From contig CAXYVG010000050.1 in assembly GCA_964292325.1 (NCBI GenBank), positions 1-27,321 of the forward strand: a stretch of DNA of 27,321 nucleotides, in the 5' to 3' direction. The notes under the pieces are model-generated. The model worked only from the letters and a program-made list of their open reading frames with translations, was not told where the DNA came from and did not search any database. This DNA comes from CTSoil-075 sp964292325. GTDB taxonomy: Bacteria; Bacillota; Negativicutes; DSM-13327. How positions within the stretch are numbered: position 1 is the stretch's first letter; each line of letters opens with the position of its first letter. A program made the translations under genes and the position numbers. Of this stretch, positions 23,657-27,321 are shown piece after piece.

Positions 23657-23959
23657 TTATTTAGTTACTCGAATCCGAGCCACTACATCACCAATTTTGG
23701 TAAACCCATTGGTCGTAACCAATACTTCTGTGACCACACCCGTATCTGTCGCACGAGCTGCCGGCACTGGTCCCGCTATTTTATCTACCATAACCAAAAC
23801 ATCGCCTTCTTTTACATTTGAGCCGACTGGCACAAAATATACAACTTTACCGGAAAGACTCCCACGTTGATCGACGATAGGAGCAGCGGCGACTACTACG
23901 CTACTGGTTACAAGTAAAAGTATGATTGTCAACACCATAATAGCTTTTTTATAAAGCAT
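23657..23959 (-). CDS. Small exported biotinyl/lipoyl-fold protein
   Basis: 100 residues. The start is ATG 23959, six bases after GGGAGGTG; an in-frame GTG at 23968 is part of that site. A signal peptide or anchor (about 1-25, ending VVAAAP) precedes two matching halves, GKVVYFVPVGSNVKEGDVLV and GVVTEVLVTTNGFTKIGDVV, the pattern of the barrel-sandwich fold shared by biotinyl/lipoyl domains and HlyD-type adaptors. The hairpin where the modified lysine would sit reads AGPVPAARA, so it is probably not a carrier. It has no partner pump nearby. It lies between a secreted glycosidase and the S55 protein, 7 bases before the latter, so the two are probably co-translated. Its function is unknown. Confidence 0.75.
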   Translation of the reverse strand: MLYKKAIMVLTIILLLVTSSVVVAAAPIVDQRGSLSGKVVYFVPVGSNVKEGDVLVMVDKIAGPVPAARATDTGVVTEVLVTTNGFTKIGDVVARIRVTK

Positions 23960-24019
23960 AGAAAACACCTCCCATCACCTTCATTATACAGTATTACAAT
24001 GAAGAACGCATCAAATATC

Positions 24020-25483
24020 TTAGGTCGTTGGAGCAATTATCAAAGCATCGCCAACCAAACGTTCTCGGCCATCGGAGGGCTTATTTACCACCGCTCCATT
24101 GACTACCATTTCACTAGAACCACCACCATCAAAATTCATAGCATCAACTGCGCCCCATTCTTGCATAAATGCCGCAAGTTCTGAAAGGGTCATACCAATG
24201 CTATGTTCCTGACGCCCATCGACAACTACAAGGAGGACATGCCCTTCTTTGGTAACGCCCACCGCCGTTCGTGGTGCCCGGCCTCTTATGATATCAGAAG
24301 GAAATGCTTCTTCTTTGCCTGTCAAAAACAGCTTATTATTTTTGACAAGTCTTGGTCCTGCACCAATCGCATAAATAGCTTTATCCCAAGCTTCACCTAA
24401 TGTCTCGGTTATGTTTACAGCATCTCCTACTTTTAAATCCGCCAATGCTTTTTCCATAGTACCATGAGCTGCGAGAACCACTCCATCACTTGGAATGCTA
24501 ACATTGCCATGCGTAATGGCTGTAACTTTGCCAGCTCGTATCGTATACTCACTGCCAAAAGTATTGGTACCTGTCATGCTATTATAATACGGGTTGTATA
24601 AAATTAAATCGTCCGGGCCTCGTTCATGATTGACACCTGTAATGACTACCGATCGTCCATCTAGCAATGTGACCATAGCACTATAAGCAACGCTATCCAA
24701 CACTACTTTCCCATCTGGCAACATCCCAAAGACGGTACGATCCACTTCTGAGGTGCTAACGATTTGTCCATTCATTTTAAGCAACCCCAAAATTTCACCG
24801 CTAAGTGCAAAGTAAGAGGCATTGATTCCTACAATTCCATGATTATGTTCTACCATCGACTGCACTCGTTGCAAACCTGCAATTTTTTCATTTGATAGTA
24901 CCGGTTTGATTTTATAATCAGCCCCTGGGGTCATTTCGACAATATACGCACTTATCGGTCCTGCATCCGTGCGACGACTTAGCGAAGTATATTTTACTCC
25001 AGGTGCAATTTGTTCTTCGTATTTTTGATCCCGATTATTGAGAATATCTACTACAATCCGGTTCGGACTCGACAGTGTGAAAATTTTGTATTCGACGGGC
25101 GCCTTTAGGTCAATCACTACTCTTTGCTTATTCGACTCGATTTCTGATATCTGTAAATTCGTTATCGCTTGATTATCAAACTGAATCTTAGGTACCACTA
25201 CACTCGCTATACTACCAAAAAAATCAATGATTAATTGATCTGGTTTTTCGGTAAGCGTAGCTGTATATTGCGGCAAAGCCGTCACATCAAAAACAATCCT
25301 TGTTTTTTCAGCCGTTTGGCGGTATCTGATCTTTTGTACAATCGGTTGCATTACTTGCGTTGAAGCCGACTGTGACTCCTTCGCTGCTTTTATTGGCGTT
25401 ACTACCGGCGCAGCCAATGCAACTTGCGAGAATAAACTTACTATAATTAGTAATAAACTGATGTGTTTATATAGTGGAAACAT
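24020..25483 (-). CDS. Secreted AMIN-domain phosphodiester glycosidase (NAGPA family)
   Basis: 487 residues. The start is ATG 25483, seven bases after AAAGGGG, giving a clean signal peptide (ending VALAAP). Residues about 45-145 form an AMIN domain (IRYRQTAEKTRIVFDV; VVIDLKAPVEYKIF; NRIVVDIL), which usually targets periplasmic proteins to the cell wall. Residues about 195-487 are the phosphodiester glycosidase domain named after the lysosomal uncovering enzyme NAGPA: INASYF, GRAPRTAVGVTKEGHVLLV, then GMTLSELAAFMQEWGAVDA and the conserved NFDGGGSSEM. Bacterial members are thought to cleave GlcNAc-phosphodiester bonds in envelope polymers; the substrate here is unknown. It follows flgJ after a terminator-like hairpin and leads the lipoyl-fold and S55 genes. 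Confidence 0.9.
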   Translation of the reverse strand: MFPLYKHISLLLIIVSLFSQVALAAPVVTPIKAAKESQSASTQVMQPIVQKIRYRQTAEKTRIVFDVTALPQYTATLTEKPDQLIIDFFGSIASVVVPKIQFDNQAITNLQISEIESNKQRVVIDLKAPVEYKIFTLSSPNRIVVDILNNRDQKYEEQIAPGVKYTSLSRRTDAGPISAYIVEMTPGADYKIKPVLSNEKIAGLQRVQSMVEHNHGIVGINASYFALSGEILGLLKMNGQIVSTSEVDRTVFGMLPDGKVVLDSVAYSAMVTLLDGRSVVITGVNHERGPDDLILYNPYYNSMTGTNTFGSEYTIRAGKVTAITHGNVSIPSDGVVLAAHGTMEKALADLKVGDAVNITETLGEAWDKAIYAIGAGPRLVKNNKLFLTGKEEAFPSDIIRGRAPRTAVGVTKEGHVLLVVVDGRQEHSIGMTLSELAAFMQEWGAVDAMNFDGGGSSEMVVNGAVVNKPSDGRERLVGDALIIAPTT

Positions 25484-25509
25484 AACATATCCCCTTTTGG
25501 CACCTAATG

Positions 25510-25540
25510 AAAAAAGTCCAGGCACTACTGAGGTGCCTGG
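25510..25540 (-). terminator. Terminator overlapping the end of flgJ
   Basis: CCAGGCAC (25518-25525) and GTGCCTGG (25533-25540) form an 8-base GC-rich stem with a seven-base loop. On the minus strand a T-run (25515-25510) follows two bases on. The flgJ stop codon (25525-25527) lies at the loop/stem border, so ribosomes finishing flgJ would cover the hairpin. Confidence 0.75.
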
Positions 25541-25902
25541 TTTGTTTTCACCGCTGTATTTGTAACACGGAGTTGGCGATAAAGCATATCACCCAATCCC
25601 ATGCCACCAGCATTTGCCATATTTTTCGTCACTTCTGTATCTAGCATCGAAGTCATAATGTCCTCTTTTGAACTATCTACTAGTTTTGATTTTTGTATGG
25701 TCTTACGCATATCCGTCATCATCATATTAAGGAACATGGCTTCCATGTCTTTACAGGTTTTTTTCAGTTTCGCATCATCGGCACTCGCTTGCGCTTTCTC
25801 CGTTGTTTTTGCTAACTGCTCGGCAAAATCATTCGATGTTTTAGTTTGTACCGAACTTATATTATTTATTACATTTGTTGAACTAGTTCCCGTTATCTGC
25901 AC
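25525..25902 (-). CDS. flgJ: Flagellar rod-binding protein, single-domain FlgJ
   Basis: 125 residues equivalent to the N-terminal rod-capping half of FlgJ. The core KKTCKDMEAMFLNMMMTDMRKTI and the end NAGGMGLGDMLYRQL match the rod-binding domain. The C-terminal peptidoglycan hydrolase domain of enterobacterial FlgJ is absent, as in many non-enterobacterial flagellates, so another enzyme must open the wall for the rod. I choose GTG 25902 because GAGGTGG lies five bases upstream; an in-frame GTG at 25911 would fall inside that site. It follows flgI by 25 bases. The stop codon sits in the hairpin of a terminator. Confidence 0.88.
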   Translation of the reverse strand: MQITGTSSTNVINNISSVQTKTSNDFAEQLAKTTEKAQASADDAKLKKTCKDMEAMFLNMMMTDMRKTIQKSKLVDSSKEDIMTSMLDTEVTKNMANAGGMGLGDMLYRQLRVTNTAVKTNQAPQ

Positions 25903-25927
25903 ATTTACCACCTCACAATTAGGGATT

Positions 25928-27043
25928 TTAAATGATCTGAAGCTCAGCGTGTATTGCTCCAGCAGCTTTCATCGCTTGCAAAATTGATATAATATCACGT
26001 GGCGAAGAACCAATGGCATTGAGGGCATTTACTACATCACCCACACTCGAAGTAGCAGGAAATACCATCATATTATTCTTCTCTTCTTTTACATCCACAG
26101 TCGTATTCGTATTGGTTGCTGTCGTTCCACCAGAAAGAGGCGGTGGCTGCGACGTGTCTTGATTTTTATTAATACGAATGCTAAGCGCGCCATGAGCAAC
26201 GGCCACTTCATCAATTGCCACATTCGATCCCATGATAATCGTACCTGTACGTTCATTGACAACAATTTTTGCCACATTATCAGGCTCGACAAAAATTTCC
26301 TCTAAGGCAGCCACAAAACCAACTAAATTTCCTTCATACTGACTAGGAACATTGACTACTACCGATCCTGGATCGCGCGCTAGCGATATACTGCCAAATT
26401 GTTGGTCAACAGCAGCTCGGACACGGTTCGCTGTTGTAAAGTCTGGCTGGCTTAATGCTAATGTAATGGTGCCATTATTGATCAGTTGCGTTGGTACATC
26501 ACGTTCCACAATGGCCCCATTTGTCGTCAATCCCACAGTCGGGAAATTTTTCGACTGGCTACTGCCACCAGCACTTGCCGAAAAGCCACCTGTCGAAACA
26601 GGTCCTTGTCCAACTGCATAGATTTGTCCGTTTGCCGCCCTGAGCGGTGTTTGTAATAAAACGCCACCTTGTAGGCTTTTGGCATCCCCCATAGAAGATA
26701 CCGTAATATCAATCGCATCACCAGCTTTTACAAATGGCGGCAGTTGCGCTGTAACCATAACAGCTGCTACATTTTTAGCTTTCATTTGCGTTGCATTTAC
26801 TGTTACCCCAAAAGTCTTTAGCATGCTCGACAACGACTGCATGGTTTGCAAGGTTTTATCGGTATCCCCAGTACCATTAAGACCCATGACGAGTCCATAT
26901 CCTACTAGCTGATTAGATCGCATGCCTTGCACTTTTGCTACATCTTTGATCCGCACACTACCACTATAGCCCGCTGCCATAGCTGTCGCCGCAACTGTTA
27001 TTGCGCAGAGAGCGATGATAAAACTAACTGCTAATTTACGCAT
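25928..27043 (-). CDS. flgI: Flagellar P-ring protein FlgI
   Basis: A 371-residue periplasmic protein that polymerises around the rod as the P-ring in peptidoglycan. The signal peptide is about 1-23 (ending ATAMAAG). Family motifs run the full length: VRIKDVAKVQGMRSNQLVGY, GLNGTGDTDKT, MKAKNVAAVMVTAQLPPF, VEPDNVAKIVVNERTGTIIM and the C-terminal GSSPRDIISILQAMKAAGAI. The Thr/Asn-rich loop near 310-325 is usual for the family. ATG 27043 has GGAGG six bases upstream; an in-frame TTG three bases earlier is less well spaced. Together with FlgH it shows the flagellum crosses an outer membrane. Confidence 0.96.
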   Translation of the reverse strand: MRKLAVSFIIALCAITVAATAMAAGYSGSVRIKDVAKVQGMRSNQLVGYGLVMGLNGTGDTDKTLQTMQSLSSMLKTFGVTVNATQMKAKNVAAVMVTAQLPPFVKAGDAIDITVSSMGDAKSLQGGVLLQTPLRAANGQIYAVGQGPVSTGGFSASAGGSSQSKNFPTVGLTTNGAIVERDVPTQLINNGTITLALSQPDFTTANRVRAAVDQQFGSISLARDPGSVVVNVPSQYEGNLVGFVAALEEIFVEPDNVAKIVVNERTGTIIMGSNVAIDEVAVAHGALSIRINKNQDTSQPPPLSGGTTATNTNTTVDVKEEKNNMMVFPATSSVGDVVNALNAIGSSPRDIISILQAMKAAGAIHAELQII

Positions 27044-27057
27044 CAAATGCCTCCATT

Positions 27058-27321
27058 TTAAAACAAGAAGTTAAATATTTGACTGATAATTCCTTGACGT
27101 TGCTTATTTGCTATTGGACCATTACCTTCAATTTTAATTTTGGCATCTCCGATTGAGTAAGAGTATACTGCATTGTTGGTTGTGATGTCTTCCATACGTA
27201 CAATGCCCGAAACGGTAACCTTTTGCTCTTCACCATTTTGCTTGATACTTTGTGTACCGGAAATGACCAAACTGCCATTCGGTTTTACCTCAATCACTTG
27301 CGCTGTCATGGTAGCACTTAC
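27058..27321 (-). CDS. flgH: Flagellar L-ring protein FlgH, C-terminal part (cut by window edge)
   Basis: Only the last 87 codons are present; the reading frame is open to the edge, so the true start lies outside. The visible part, MTAQVIEVKPNGSLVISG then VSGIVRMEDI, SYSIGDAKIKIEGNG and the end RQGIISQIFNFLF, matches the conserved C-terminal half of FlgH, the lipoprotein that forms the L-ring in the outer membrane. The methionine at 27309 is internal, not a start. flgI follows 14 bases after its stop. Confidence 0.9.
   Translation of the reverse strand, partial: VSATMTAQVIEVKPNGSLVISGTQSIKQNGEEQKVTVSGIVRMEDITTNNAVYSYSIGDAKIKIEGNGPIANKQRQGIISQIFNFLF

Noticed and set aside
23983..23988. TATAAT as a promoter for the lipoyl-fold gene
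   Set aside because: The -10 is good, but no acceptable -35 lies at 16-18 bases, so I did not list it as a promoter.
27058..27309. A small 83-residue protein starting at the methionine at 27309
   Set aside because: The frame is open to the window edge and the sequence matches the interior of FlgH, so this is an internal methionine.
1..27321. CRISPR array, tRNA, rRNA or complete insertion sequence
   Set aside because: No regularly spaced repeats, no cloverleaf or rRNA-like stretches and no transposase gene were seen.

Overview
The window looks like chromosome from a diderm Firmicute of the class Negativicutes, probably a flagellated, LPS-making Sporomusa/Pelosinus/Selenomonas-type organism. 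It encodes flagellar L- and P-ring proteins (FlgH, FlgI), BamA, OmpH/Skp proteins, LpxD, a late lipid A acyltransferase, TolC, TamB and MlaEFD, together with Firmicute-style strong GGAGG ribosome-binding sites, moderately AT-rich DNA and near-consensus sigma-A promoters. The family and genus are inferred from gene content only. Every gene I accept lies on the minus strand, so transcription runs from high to low coordinates. Coding density is high and no gene-free stretch exceeds 300 bases.

Layout in the direction of transcription: (1) 27321-25525, the end of a flagellar rod/ring operon (flgH partial, flgI, single-domain flgJ), closed by a hairpin that contains the flgJ stop codon. (2) 25483-21805, a secreted AMIN plus phosphodiester-glycosidase protein, a small exported biotinyl/lipoyl-fold protein and an S55 (SpoIVB-type) serine peptidase-like protein, closed by a strong terminator. 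(3) 21654-18701, mlaE, mlaF and mlaD, a minimal MlaEFD lipid transporter with an elongated MlaD and no MlaA, MlaB or MlaC here. (4) 18602-17313, tolC, driven by a perfect TTGACA-17-TATAAT promoter. (5) 17215-8229, tamB, a sigma-70 family factor, a single-pass membrane protein, bamA, and an uncharacterised exported protein with two tandem POTRA-like repeats that appears to start at an ATT codon. (6) 8120-3562, three tandem OmpH-like chaperones (two are lipoproteins), lpxD, a YjbH-like outer-membrane protein and an LpxL-type acyltransferase, ending at a terminator. (7) 3385-106, a large four-TM membrane protein with an ABC-permease EAA-type loop at its extreme C-terminus, and an ABC ATPase.

Together, regions 3-6 form an envelope-building block: BamA and OmpH insert and chaperone outer-membrane proteins, LpxD and the acyltransferase build lipid A, MlaEFD and TamB move phospholipids between membranes, and TolC provides the export duct. 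Intergenic hairpins, two of them with identical arms on either side of mlaE, and a dispersed repeat found twice punctuate the block. The most unusual items are the POTRA-repeat protein next to bamA with its apparent AUU start, the permease-like protein with a terminal coupling loop, the sigma factor that seems to lack region 3.0-3.1 beside a possible membrane partner, and the opposing terminators around mlaE.
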